64,000 bases of DNA, from positions 1-64,000 of the forward strand of contig JAPLKI010000020.1 in NCBI GenBank assembly GCA_026388155.1, given 5' to 3'. Source of the stretch: Elusimicrobiota bacterium. Lineage in GTDB: Bacteria; Elusimicrobiota; Elusimicrobia; Elusimicrobiales; UBA9959. The notes under the pieces were generated by a model. It worked only from the letters and a program-made list of their open reading frames with translations, did no database searches and was not told the DNA's origin. How positions within the stretch are numbered: the first letter of the stretch is position 1; every line of letters begins with the position of its first letter. Positions 16,239 through 24,072 of the stretch are shown here, one piece after another. The position numbers and the translations under genes are program-made.

Positions 16239-17317
16239 ATAACTTCCTCCTGTACCGCGATTTTACTGTAGTAGTCCATAGTGCGCCAGATATCGTCCTT
16301 CAGGACCAGAACTTTGACTTCGGAATTCTGGCCCGAAATTACCGCGCCGCCCGTCCGGCTCGATACCGGGAACCGGCAGCGCAATCCCAAAAATGCAAGC
16401 CCCTCGCATATGTCCGCGATAAATGCGGAGCATCTGGCCGGCATTTCCGTGATGAACACGATAGCATCCACCCCGCCCAGCAGCGCGGCAAAAGCGCCGG
16501 CGTTCCTTATTATGTCGTACAGCAGGATCTTCCTGGCCAGTGCCTTTGTGGCGTCGGAACCCGCGGCCATCAGGTCGAGGAAGCCGCAGGGATGCCCGGT
16601 CAGCCCCCGGAAGCCGCTCCTTGCCGAGAGAAGTTCGTTTATTTCGCCGAGTGAAAACCCGGAAGCCTGCAGCTCAAAAACGATAGAAGCGTCTATATCG
16701 CCGCAGCCGGTATGCGAAGGAAGCCCCTCCACCGGCGTAAAGCCTATCGTTGTGTCCAGGGGTTTGCCGTTGTGGATAACCGCCATGTTCGGATGGTCGC
16801 CCAGGTGGATGGATATAACTTTAGGCACGGCCGTTCCGGAAAGTTTTTGTGCCTCCGTGAAAGCCCACTGGTGTGTCAGGCCGTAGTCGCCATAGCGTCT
16901 TATACCCCTGGCGCGCAGCAAGGGAGGCAGCGCGTAGGCGCTGGCCTCCACCGGCATCTCCGTAAAAAAAGCGGTGTCGCAGAGCAGGATGTGTTCCGCC
17001 GCCGGCATCAGGCGCATCATACGGCGCAGGGCCGTATAGGTCAGTTCGTTGTATTCAGGCAGGTAGCGTATCGCGTCGCGCACCGACTTCAGCAGCTCGG
17101 GCGTAACACGCTGCGCCGGACGCCGTATCAGTTCGCCTCCGTGGCGCAGCCTGTAAGCTACGGACGCTATGCGCGGCCCGCGGACGGCGCCCGTGCCCGT
17201 TATATCCGGCAGACCCGAGTCCGCGGAGCATTCTCCGGACACAAAACCTTTGGCCGAGCGTCTGCACCATCTCAGCACAGGTGGAGCGGGATCAATTAGA
17301 AGTTGCATTTTTATCAC
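16235..17317 (-). CDS. Degenerate acetate-kinase-family (acetokinase) protein
   Basis: 360 residues with clear acetokinase landmarks: YRLRHGGE, LLCDTAFFTEMPVEASAYALP, RGIRRYGDYGLTHQWAF, ISIHLGDHPNMAVIHNGKPL, GFTPVEGLPSHTGCGDID and a C-terminal GGVDAIVFITE. Several key residues are changed: the N-terminal NCGSSS loop is absent (LLIDPAPPVLRW instead), the FHG His is Tyr (GDYGLTH), and the Arg of the GTRSGD loop is gone (HTGCGD). The DTAF Asp and HLG His remain. It overlaps the first kinase-like gene by 26 bases and the FolE2-like gene by 4. Its fold suggests partnership with the first paralogue, as acetate kinases are dimers, but this is inference. Confidence 0.75.
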   Translation of the reverse strand: MIKMQLLIDPAPPVLRWCRRSAKGFVSGECSADSGLPDITGTGAVRGPRIASVAYRLRHGGELIRRPAQRVTPELLKSVRDAIRYLPEYNELTYTALRRMMRLMPAAEHILLCDTAFFTEMPVEASAYALPPLLRARGIRRYGDYGLTHQWAFTEAQKLSGTAVPKVISIHLGDHPNMAVIHNGKPLDTTIGFTPVEGLPSHTGCGDIDASIVFELQASGFSLGEINELLSARSGFRGLTGHPCGFLDLMAAGSDATKALARKILLYDIIRNAGAFAALLGGVDAIVFITEMPARCSAFIADICEGLAFLGLRCRFPVSSRTGGAVISGQNSEVKVLVLKDDIWRTMDYYSKIAVQEEVI

Positions 17318-18521
17318 CCCTTAGTTTAAGACCTTCCCGGCAGATGACCAGCTCTTCTTCCGTGGGAACGGCCAGAATTTTTACTTTGGAACCAGGAGAA
17401 CTTATGATAGAGACGTTGTCGCCGGTGGCCTGCCGGTTGGCCCGAAGGTCCAGCTCGACTCCGCACCATTCCATGTTCGAACACACCTTTTCGCGCAGCA
17501 GCCAGTTGTGCACCCCTATATCGTCAGTGAACACCAGAATATCCATGCCGCCCAGGACAGCCGCATACCCCCCGATGTATTTCTTAAGCCTGTGCACGTA
17601 CATATCAAATGCCAGTTTAGCTTTTGGATCGCTTTCAAGCCGCGCGATGATATCCCGCATGTCGCTCGAAAAGACCGACACGCCCAGAAGCCCGCTTTTT
17701 TTGTTGAGCATATCCACCATGTCGTCGCCGCGCTCCCCGTACACGCCCATCAGATAAGTGGCGAGCATGGGGTCCACATCGCCGCTGCGGGTGCTCATGA
17801 CCAGCCCCCCAAGCCCGGTATAACCCATTGAGGTGTCCAGCGACTTTCCGTTCAGGACGGCCACCGCGCTTGAGCCCCCCGTCCCCAGATGACAGGCCAC
17901 CATGCGGGTGTCTTCCGGCCGCACCCCCAGATGTTCGGCGGCCTTTCCGGTGACGTACTGGTACGACAGCCCGTGAAAACCGTATTTTCTGAACCCGAAT
18001 TTTTTTACGATATTTTCCGGCAGGGGATAGGTGTATACGTGCGGGGGTATGGTCGAGTGAAAAGCTCCGTCCGCGGTGATGTATTGGGCGGTGCCGGGCA
18101 GGGAGCGCCTGCATTGCATGATAACGCTGAACATGGCCGGATGATGTATAGGCATCATAGGTATCAGGACCTTGAGTTTTGAAAGCAGCTGCTTGTCCAC
18201 CCAGGCCGTTTTAAAACAGCCGGCGGCATGGCCCCAGCGGTGCCCTATATAGTCGATGGCTATACCCCGCGCCTTGAGCGCGTTCAATGTCAACAGCGCC
18301 GCTGCCTCATGCGACTCTATCGGAACTTCGGACTTTTCGCTTTCCGGCCCCTGCCGATATTCTATATAGGAAGGCCGGGTGCCTTTTACCCCCACGCGAT
18401 GCGCCTTGCCGCTCAGAACGGTCCTTACTTCACCGCCCGCGGCCGCCGCGAACACCTTGAAAGTCAGCGAAGAGCTTCCGCAGTTGAAAACCAGCACGTT
18501 AACTTCGTTTTGCAGCGTCAT
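17292..18521 (-). CDS. Acetate-kinase-family protein, near-canonical paralogue
   Basis: 409 residues, the normal AckA length. Present: N-terminal VFNCGSSSLTFKVF, the Arg segment IGHRWGHAAG, DGAFHSTIP, RKYGFHGLSYQYV, CHLGTGGSSAV, SMGYTGLGGLVMSTRSGD and LNKKSGLLG. Departures: WGHAAG replaces the usual VVHGGE, and the C-terminal FTAGIGEN motif reads FTDDIGVHN, so the Mg-binding Glu is missing. GAGGAG lies before the ATG. Acetokinases exchange phosphate between ATP and a short carboxylate; with these changes acetate may not be the substrate. First gene of a three-gene operon facing a LysR regulator. Confidence 0.8.
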   Translation of the reverse strand: MTLQNEVNVLVFNCGSSSLTFKVFAAAAGGEVRTVLSGKAHRVGVKGTRPSYIEYRQGPESEKSEVPIESHEAAALLTLNALKARGIAIDYIGHRWGHAAGCFKTAWVDKQLLSKLKVLIPMMPIHHPAMFSVIMQCRRSLPGTAQYITADGAFHSTIPPHVYTYPLPENIVKKFGFRKYGFHGLSYQYVTGKAAEHLGVRPEDTRMVACHLGTGGSSAVAVLNGKSLDTSMGYTGLGGLVMSTRSGDVDPMLATYLMGVYGERGDDMVDMLNKKSGLLGVSVFSSDMRDIIARLESDPKAKLAFDMYVHRLKKYIGGYAAVLGGMDILVFTDDIGVHNWLLREKVCSNMEWCGVELDLRANRQATGDNVSIISSPGSKVKILAVPTEEELVICREGLKLRGDKNATSN

Positions 18522-18596
18522 ACCTCGTTCTCCTCAGGCAGGCGGTTTGCGCGCCCTGCTGTATATAGGATAGTAGAGGACATTACATTTGTAAAG

Positions 18597-18622
18597 CCGA
18601 TAAAAGTGATATATACTATCGG
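18597..18622. promoter_or_regulatory. Candidate LysR operator between divergent genes
   Basis: Inverted repeat CCGATA-N14-TATCGG centred in the 118-base gap between the kinase-like operon and the LysR gene. LysR-type proteins usually bind such dyads in divergent intergenic regions and control both directions. Binding is inferred from position and symmetry. Confidence 0.5.
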
Positions 18623-18639
18623 TATTATCTATGTTGCCA

Positions 18640-19539
18640 ATGAATTTCAACCAGTTGTACTATTTCTGGATAATCACGAAAGCCGGGAGCATCTCCGCCG
18701 CCACGCGGCAATTGCTGCTGAACCAGTCCACCCTCAGCCAACAGCTTAAAGATATGGAAAATTCGATTGGCCGGCGGCTGCTTACGCGTTCCAGGCACGG
18801 GGTCGCGCTCACCGAGGAAGGCAAGGTGGTTTTTGAGTACTGCGACCGGATGTTCCTTCAGGCGGAAGAGCTGGCGGCGCGGCTGCACGGCGGCAGCGTG
18901 GCCGGGGCGGCTCTTCTGCGCCTGGGTTTCTGCCGTTCGGTCACCAGGGACAAGGTGCTCGGCGTGGAAAGGGCCGTCAAAGCCGTGGACGCGGGGGTCA
19001 TAGTTAAAATATTTTCCGGCACCGGCGAGGAGCTTGAAGACAAACTGCGCCGGCGGGCCTGCGACATGGTCCTGTCGAACGTCGACTTTTCGGCGGGGCT
19101 CGGAACGGATTTCCGCGCGCGCCTGGCGGCAAGCATCCCCCACTATTTTGTGGCGGCTCCGCAGTTCAAAAAGCAGGGAAAGACCTTCGCCCAGATGGTG
19201 TCCGGCATGCCCCTGATGGTACATTCCCCGGAAGACCCGCTCAGGCGGGCGGGCGAGGATTATCTGCGCCGCAACGGGGTGGTACTTAATATCCACGCGG
19301 AGGTGGAGGATTCGGACCTTATCCTGACCATGGTCCTGCGCGGCGAGGGGATCGGCTTTCTGGCGCCGGCCGCTATAAAAAAACATCTGGAAAACGGCCG
19401 CCTGGTCAAACTTCATGACCGCCCTATCGGCATCAGCGAGAATCTCTGGCTGCTTTGCAGCAAGCACCACTACGCCAACGAACGCGTGCAAAAAGCCATC
19501 AACACCCTGATGGAGAAGTTCCGGTTCGAGTACCCCTGA
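18640..19539 (+). CDS. LysR-type regulator, NhaR-like
   Basis: About 299 residues. The start MNFNQLYYFWIITKAGSIS matches the characteristic opening of NhaR proteins, so ATG 18640 is preferred over 18631. The winged HTH is at about residues 5-62 (AATRQLLLNQSTLSQQLKD), followed by the two-lobed substrate-binding domain with VLRGEGIGFLAPAAI. NhaR senses Na+ in enteric bacteria, but this subfamily is broad. It is divergent from the acetokinase/FolE2-like operon, with a dyad between them, which makes control of that operon the best guess. Confidence 0.85.
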   Translation: MNFNQLYYFWIITKAGSISAATRQLLLNQSTLSQQLKDMENSIGRRLLTRSRHGVALTEEGKVVFEYCDRMFLQAEELAARLHGGSVAGAALLRLGFCRSVTRDKVLGVERAVKAVDAGVIVKIFSGTGEELEDKLRRRACDMVLSNVDFSAGLGTDFRARLAASIPHYFVAAPQFKKQGKTFAQMVSGMPLMVHSPEDPLRRAGEDYLRRNGVVLNIHAEVEDSDLILTMVLRGEGIGFLAPAAIKKHLENGRLVKLHDRPIGISENLWLLCSKHHYANERVQKAINTLMEKFRFEYP

Positions 19540-19670
19540 CAAGACGCACAATACTTCAACACTATACCGATCCAAACGGCAGATACGGATATTATCCCTT
19601 CTGTTTTCGGTCAGCCGGGACGCGGCTTTATTTTGTATTATTGCTGTATAGAAAAAAGCGGGGAGGCATT

Positions 19671-19994
19671 ATGAAAAAATCGACCAAACTGGCAGGAGCG
19701 GGACTGATTCTGGCGGCTATAGCCGCGGCGGGAACATATTTTCTCACTGGGAAGCGCGGAGAGAAGAACAGGAAGAAGATAGCCGCCTGGACGCTTAAAA
19801 TGAAAGGTGATGTGCTGGAAAAGATGAAAGAGATGAAAGAAGTGAACAAGGAAGCCTATTTTGCCCTGGTGGAAGATGTTGCCGGACGTTATGAGAGACT
19901 GGGACAAGTGGGTTCCGCGGAAATAAAGCACCTGACAAAAGAACTAAAAGAGGCCTGGGCGCATATCGCCAAGCAAACCAAAAAGCCGGCCTGA
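19671..19994 (+). CDS. Small membrane-anchored protein, YtxH-like
   Basis: 107 residues from the ATG preceded by GGGGAGG. An N-terminal hydrophobic helix (LAGAGLILAAIAAAGTYFL, about residues 7-25) is followed at once by GKRGEKNRKKI and a charged, helical, probably coiled-coil tail rich in Lys and Glu. The layout matches YtxH/gas-vesicle-P-like proteins associated with stress or envelope, for which no molecular function is firmly known. It stands alone, convergent with the msrB operon. Confidence 0.65.
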   Translation: MKKSTKLAGAGLILAAIAAAGTYFLTGKRGEKNRKKIAAWTLKMKGDVLEKMKEMKEVNKEAYFALVEDVAGRYERLGQVGSAEIKHLTKELKEAWAHIAKQTKKPA

Positions 19995-20033
19995 CAGCAC
20001 GCCGTTTTTTGTGCTGGACTATTGCCAGGCATA

Positions 20034-20130
20034 AGTGCAGTATTCGGGTTAAGGCTGCCCGGGCAAAGCCGGTTATTCAGGAGCCGCTGACTTTTTCAAT
20101 ACCTGCGTAAGTGCCGTAGCAGGGGCTATG
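20034..20130. repeat. Partial TTAACCCGAA-type repeat, copy E
   Basis: Contains TGCAGTATTCGGGTTAA (20036-20052), the right end of the family, then AATACCTGCGTAAGTGCCGTA (20099-20119), differing by one base from 53689-53709 in copy B. The order is rearranged relative to the full copies. It lies between two convergent genes. Confidence 0.55.
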
Positions 20131-20149
20131 GCTTTCATACGAACGGCTC

Positions 20150-20680
20150 CTATTTATTGAAAAGCGCTAAATACTCGCCGTAGCCTTCTTTTTGCAGGTC
20201 TTCTTTAGGTATGAACCTGAGCGCGGCCGAGTTAATGCAATAGCGGAGTCCGCCGGGTTTCGGGCCGTCTTCAAACACATGGCCAAGATGGGAATCCGAT
20301 CTTTTGCCGCGCACTTCCACGCGCTCCATAGAAAGGCTTTTGTCCGGCTTCGCGGCCACGGTATCATCTTTTATCGGTTTTGTGAAGCTGGGCCAGCCGG
20401 TGCCGGAGTCAAATTTATCCGCGGATGAAAAAAGCGGCTCCCCCGAAATAATGTCCACATAGATCCCCTCTTTTTTATTGTTCCAGTATTCATTGTTGAA
20501 AGCGGGTTCGGTGCCGCATTTCTGAGTGACATCATACTGCAACGGCGTGAGTTTTTTCACTGGGTCTCCTTTTTTCCATTCAGCGCTTTCGCCGGACGGC
20601 GCCGGTTTTGTTCCGGCGTCGGGACCGCCGCAGGCAAACAGAAAAAGAAAGGCAGCCATAAGCTTTAAGCCATAGGCCAT
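20150..20680 (-). CDS. msrB: Lipoprotein methionine-R-sulfoxide reductase MsrB
   Basis: About 176 residues. MsrB reduces the R form of methionine sulfoxide. Seen: [42 protein letters not shown] and the catalytic Cys in [12 protein letters not shown]. The CxxC pairs of zinc-type MsrB are absent. The N-terminus [12 protein letters not shown] is a lipobox signal, so it should sit on an envelope membrane. The open frame continues upstream through heptamer-repeat DNA; ATGs at 20680 or 20659 lie at its edge and neither has a good ribosome-binding site. It is the last gene of the redox-repair group. Confidence 0.85.
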   Translation of the reverse strand: MAYGLKLMAAFLFLFACGGPDAGTKPAPSGESAEWKKGDPVKKLTPLQYDVTQKCGTEPAFNNEYWNNKKEGIYVDIISGEPLFSSADKFDSGTGWPSFTKPIKDDTVAAKPDKSLSMERVEVRGKRSDSHLGHVFEDGPKPGGLRYCINSAALRFIPKEDLQKEGYGEYLALFNK

Positions 20681-20815
20681 AAAGTGCCTTATGCCATCTG
20701 CCGTATGCCATATGTTTTTTAAGGAGTTCCTTATAAGCTTACAGCTTATGGCTTCTGGCATATGGCAGTGGTTTTGCATATGGCGTTTATTACGCATACG
20801 GCTTTATGACCGGTG
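20653..20815. repeat. Heptamer-period repeat block between msrA and msrB
   Basis: Same family as 5826-5948: words AGCCATA, GGCCATA, GCCGTAT, GCCATAT, core TTTAAGGAGTTCCTTATAAGC (about 20717-20737), then further GGCATAT-type words. It fills the msrA-msrB gap and overlaps the possible start codons of msrB. Confidence 0.75.
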
Positions 20816-20817
20816 GC

Positions 20818-21438
20818 TTATCCCCTGATGTAATGACAGGTATAGCCGCCCGGATGCTTCTTTAGATAGTCCTGATGATATTCCTCCGCTGGCCAGAATT
20901 TTTTGGCCGGGGAGATTTCCGTGGTGACGGGTCTTTTCCAAAGTCCCGAAGACTGCGCCCTTTTAACAGCTGCGGCAGCTTCTTTTTGCTGTTCAGCGCT
21001 TAAGTAAAAAATGGCGGAGCGGTACTGTGCGCCTATGTCGTTGCCCTGGCGGTTCGGCGTGGTGGGATCGTGCATTCTAAAGAAAAGGTCCAGCAACGCC
21101 CCATACGAAAGTTTTACAGGGTCAAACTGTATCTCTATTGACTCGGCGTGACCGGTTTTTCCGGTTTTCACATCCTCATATTTTGGGTTCTCAAAATTCC
21201 CGCCGGTATAACCCACCCGCGCGCCGGTTACACCCGGTATTTTGCGGATTACCTCTTCCATGCCCCAGAAACAGCCGCCCGCAAGTATTGCCGTTTCAGG
21301 TTTAAGATTTTCTTTTTCCATCGCTGTCCCCTCCGGTTTAACGGATTTTCTAGCTGGCCCGGATACTGAAATCAAAACCGCCGCCACGCCAACAAGAACC
21401 GCAGTAATAGTAACCGTCTTTAAAGTGACAAACCTCAT
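20818..21438 (-). CDS. msrA: Membrane-anchored methionine-S-sulfoxide reductase MsrA
   Basis: About 206 residues. MsrA reduces the S form of methionine sulfoxide; the catalytic GGCFWGMEEV is present, as are GYTGGNFENPKYEDV, GHAESIEI and the EYHQDYL segment. The ATG at 21438 overlaps the TGA of the upstream membrane gene (ATGA), which fixes the start. The N-terminus, TVTITAVLVGVAAVLISVSG, is a membrane anchor or uncleaved signal, so the enzyme probably faces the periplasm. Together with lipoprotein MsrB it covers both sulfoxide stereoisomers. Confidence 0.9.
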   Translation of the reverse strand: MRFVTLKTVTITAVLVGVAAVLISVSGPARKSVKPEGTAMEKENLKPETAILAGGCFWGMEEVIRKIPGVTGARVGYTGGNFENPKYEDVKTGKTGHAESIEIQFDPVKLSYGALLDLFFRMHDPTTPNRQGNDIGAQYRSAIFYLSAEQQKEAAAAVKRAQSSGLWKRPVTTEISPAKKFWPAEEYHQDYLKKHPGGYTCHYIRG

Positions 21439-22100
21439 AACGCGCCCGGCTGGCCGCGTTTTCGGGCAAGCCAGAACGGCTTGATAAAACGGCACCAGGC
21501 AAGTGTCGCCAGGACGAAACCGTATAAGGAGTACCAGACCATGGCAAAATAAAAATTGCCGTTGACATCCCCTCCCAGTTCCAGCTGATGGCCGACAAAA
21601 AGGCCGAGCGCCGCATAAAGCAGCAGATGGGAGCCGCGCCAGACCTTGTAATTAAGCCGTTTTTTTACCGCCGGCAGAGACAGGAAAACGGCAGTGAAAA
21701 CAATCAGCATCCCGGCCGCCGCGGCCAAAATTCCTTCCCAGCCGAGCATATTCCGGCACTGGGCAAAAAAAGACAGGTCGTTTTGAACGGCAGAAGACAT
21801 GATCACAAGGATGGGATGCAGAACAAGAACAAGGGGGATCAGCAGGCCCTCCAAATGATGCGCGTTTATGCGCCGTCCGGGGCGGAAAAGCGGCTCAACC
21901 CATTTCACGCGCGAAATAAGCAGCAGCTGGGCCAGTATGCCCAGAGCGGCCAATATCCCTGCCAGACGCCCGAAAGCCAGCAGGCGGCCGGCGGAATCCT
22001 CGAACAGGCTGCCTACGGGGGAATTAAGAGAATTAAAAAGCCAAAGACCTATGGCCGCGATTACGCCGGCCGGGAAAATAAATAGGGGAATTTTTTTCAT
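21435..22100 (-). CDS. Ferric-reductase-like haem membrane protein (MsrQ-like)
   Basis: 221 residues with about six helices and candidate haem ligands in INAHHLEGLLIP, LHPILVIM, WRGSHLLLYAAL and VGHQLELG, the pattern of the ferric-reductase-like transmembrane domain. MsrQ, a member of that superfamily, passes quinone electrons to the periplasmic reductase MsrP. Here the gene overlaps msrA by 4 bases, suggesting an equivalent electron feed to MsrA/MsrB, which is inference. The ATG has no visible ribosome-binding site and sits 13-14 bases after a terminator-like stem. Confidence 0.65.
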   Translation of the reverse strand: MKKIPLFIFPAGVIAAIGLWLFNSLNSPVGSLFEDSAGRLLAFGRLAGILAALGILAQLLLISRVKWVEPLFRPGRRINAHHLEGLLIPLVLVLHPILVIMSSAVQNDLSFFAQCRNMLGWEGILAAAAGMLIVFTAVFLSLPAVKKRLNYKVWRGSHLLLYAALGLFVGHQLELGGDVNGNFYFAMVWYSLYGFVLATLAWCRFIKPFWLARKRGQPGAL

Positions 22101-22101
22101 G

Positions 22102-22141
22102 GGAAGAAAAACCGGCGCCGCCCGCGATGAACGGCGCCGGC
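22102..22141 (-). terminator. Terminator/attenuator between rubrerythrin and haem protein genes
   Basis: Read on the minus strand, CCGGCGCCG and CGGCGCCGG (22132-22140 and 22112-22120) form a GC-rich stem followed by GTTTTTCTT. The T-run ends just before the next start codon, so downstream genes need read-through, coupling or another promoter. Confidence 0.65.
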
Positions 22142-22154
22142 TATCAAAACACTT

Positions 22155-22790
22155 TTACTCCACTTCCGTAAACTGCTCGCGCGGCTGGGCGCAGACGGGA
22201 CAAAGCTTAATGTTGAGGTCGCCTGTGGTGTAACCGCAGGTCCGGCAGACAATAAATTTCCTTTTAGCCTTCCAGTTACCAATTTTAGCCAAAGCCTGCG
22301 AGACAAGTTTGGCGTGGCTGGCCTCTGTGGCCATCGCGCCTTTAAAGCTCATGGCGGCTTTATCGTTCTTATCGGCCATGGCCCGCTTCGCGAAAGCCGG
22401 GTACATTTTCTTGCCTTCGTTGTTCTCGCTCTTAAGCGCCTCTTTCAGATTCATTATCGTGGACTTTACCGCGGGCGGCTTTATCTCCGCCGTGGCTGTC
22501 ACCCCAAGCGCTTCCAGGGCTTTGGCGTGCTTAACGGCGTGTATGCCTTCGGACAGCGCCTCGGCGCGGAAGAGGCTTGCCACCCCGGCGTAGCCTTCCG
22601 CGTCCGCCTTAACGGCAAAGGCCTCGTAGCGGGCTTTGGCGTTGGACTCGGCTTTAAAAGCCGTTTGCAGGTTCTCAAGCGTAGTGGCCTCCGGCTTTTT
22701 GGGAGCTTCTTTCTTCTCCGCGGCCCAAACGGACCCGGCAAGCATTGCCAGCGCCGCCGCGGCGAACAGCGGTTTCTTTATATCGATCAT
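22155..22790 (-). CDS. Exported rubrerythrin
   Basis: About 211 residues from the ATG preceded by GGAGG. The signal peptide (LFAAAALAMLAGSVWA-AE) predicts export, unusual because rubrerythrins are mostly cytoplasmic. The ferritin-like di-iron domain shows AFKAESNAKARYEAFA, RAEALSEGIHAVKH, EALKSENNEGKKMYP and MATEASHAK, with the E-x2-H type ligands. The C-terminal rubredoxin-like part has the two iron knuckles CRTCGYTTG and CPVCAQPREQF. Rubrerythrins reduce hydrogen peroxide in anaerobes. Its place beside Msr enzymes fits oxidant defence outside the cytoplasm. Confidence 0.9.
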   Translation of the reverse strand: MIDIKKPLFAAAALAMLAGSVWAAEKKEAPKKPEATTLENLQTAFKAESNAKARYEAFAVKADAEGYAGVASLFRAEALSEGIHAVKHAKALEALGVTATAEIKPPAVKSTIMNLKEALKSENNEGKKMYPAFAKRAMADKNDKAAMSFKGAMATEASHAKLVSQALAKIGNWKAKRKFIVCRTCGYTTGDLNIKLCPVCAQPREQFTEVE

Positions 22791-22845
22791 TTTATCCTCC
22801 GATATTTTAAGTTTCCTGACATCGTAATTATACAAGTATTGAACC

Positions 22846-23247
22846 TCAGCGGAACTCCAGCTCGATTTTTATATCCGGGTGCAGGCTGCGGCTTACGGGA
22901 CACGCCTTCACGCAGGCCAGCAGTTTTTCCCTTTGCGCGGGCTTAAGCCCGGCCGGCAGGGTTATGGCGCCGGTAAGCTTTGCTATGCGGCGCGGGTTCT
23001 CCTGCATGTGCTTTTCTATTTCAAAGGACGCGCCTTCAAATTTTATTCCCTCCCGCGCGGCCACCCTGCTCATTATGGTAAGCACGCAGGAAGCCATGGA
23101 CGCCGCCGCCAGGTCCGTGGGAGAAAAAGTCCGCCCGCGTCCGCCGTTATCAACCGGCAAATCGGTAATCAGGTTAGTGCCGCTCGGGCCGTGGGTGAGT
23201 TCGACTTTGTCGTCGCCAATGTAAGAAGCCGTAATTTTTACCGCCAT
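22846..23247 (-). CDS. OsmC/Ohr-family thiol peroxidase-like protein
   Basis: 133 residues, normal for the family, with GGAGG before the ATG. Two redox cysteines are seen in MASCVLTIMSRVA and KACPVSRSLHPDI, the spacing used by OsmC/YhfA proteins to reduce organic hydroperoxides. No signal peptide, so cytoplasmic. It is first in the minus-strand redox group (55 bases before the rubrerythrin gene). Confidence 0.88.
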   Translation of the reverse strand: MAVKITASYIGDDKVELTHGPSGTNLITDLPVDNGGRGRTFSPTDLAAASMASCVLTIMSRVAAREGIKFEGASFEIEKHMQENPRRIAKLTGAITLPAGLKPAQREKLLACVKACPVSRSLHPDIKIELEFR

Positions 23248-23305
23248 AATTCCTCCCTAACCGTATTTATTTATTATAATATTTATGCACGACAGGAGGT
23301 AAGAT

Positions 23306-24007
23306 ATGAGAACCGCACACTTGACGCTTGTTTTCGCGGCAGTTTTCGCCGCGTCATGCGCGCCCAAAGCGCAGGAAACCGCGCAGTCCCGGGAAACAGC
23401 CCCGGAAACAAAAACACAGGAGACAAAACCCGACATGGCAAACCTTAAAAACCCGGCGCTCGCTAACGCCAAAGCACCCGAAACCTTTAAAGTAAAGTTC
23501 ACCACCACCAAGGGAGATTTCACGCTGGAAGTAACCCGTTCCTGGTCGCCGCTGGGCGCGGACAGGTTCTACAACCTGGTAAAGATCGGCTATTTCACCG
23601 ATATCGCCTTTTTCCGTGTTATTGAAGGCTTCATGGTGCAATTCGGCATACACGGCGACCCGGCCCTTAACACGGTGTGGCATGCCGCGAATATTCCGGA
23701 TGACCCGGTGGTGGAATCCAACAGGAAGGGCTATATCTCTTACGCAATGGCCGGACCGAACACCCGCACCACCCAGTTCTTCATAAACTACGGCAATAAC
23801 GCAAATCTGGACCGGTCGGGTTTCTCGCCGTTCGGCAAGGTTACGGACGGCATGAATGTGGTTGAAAGCATTTACTCCGGCTACGGCGAGGGCGCCCCGT
23901 CCGGCATGGGCCCCTACCAGGGCCGCGTGCAGACGGAAGGCAACGTCTACCTGAAAAAGGATTTCCCGAAACTGGACTATATCCTGAGCGCGCAGCTGCT
24001 GAACTGA
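23306..24007 (+). CDS. Lipoprotein cyclophilin-type peptidyl-prolyl isomerase
   Basis: 233 residues after a strong AGGAGGT site. The signal ends in a lipobox (VFAAVFAASC), then a Thr/Glu/Pro-rich linker to about residue 55 and a cyclophilin domain with FYNLVKIGYFTDIAFFRVI, FMVQFG, YISYAMAGPNTRTTQFFINY and FSPFGKV. It accelerates proline cis-trans isomerisation in envelope proteins. It is divergent from the redox-repair genes and ends in a strong terminator. Confidence 0.92.
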   Translation: MRTAHLTLVFAAVFAASCAPKAQETAQSRETAPETKTQETKPDMANLKNPALANAKAPETFKVKFTTTKGDFTLEVTRSWSPLGADRFYNLVKIGYFTDIAFFRVIEGFMVQFGIHGDPALNTVWHAANIPDDPVVESNRKGYISYAMAGPNTRTTQFFINYGNNANLDRSGFSPFGKVTDGMNVVESIYSGYGEGAPSGMGPYQGRVQTEGNVYLKKDFPKLDYILSAQLLN

Positions 24008-24022
24008 AACTTCCGCGCATTT

Positions 24023-24068
24023 AACCCCGCACTTTTCCCCCAAGAGGGCCGAAGTGCGGGGTTTTATT
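24023..24068 (+). terminator. Intrinsic terminator after the cyclophilin gene
   Basis: AACCCCGCACTT (24023-24034) pairs with AAGTGCGGGGTT (24052-24063), followed by TTATTTT. A closely similar hairpin in the opposite orientation is at about 46284-46321. Confidence 0.88.
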
Positions 24069-24072
24069 TTGG

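Noticed and set aside
16235-18521. Two acetokinase frames as halves of one frameshifted gene
   Set aside because: Each has its own full set of domain landmarks from N- to C-terminus, so they are paralogues, not fragments.
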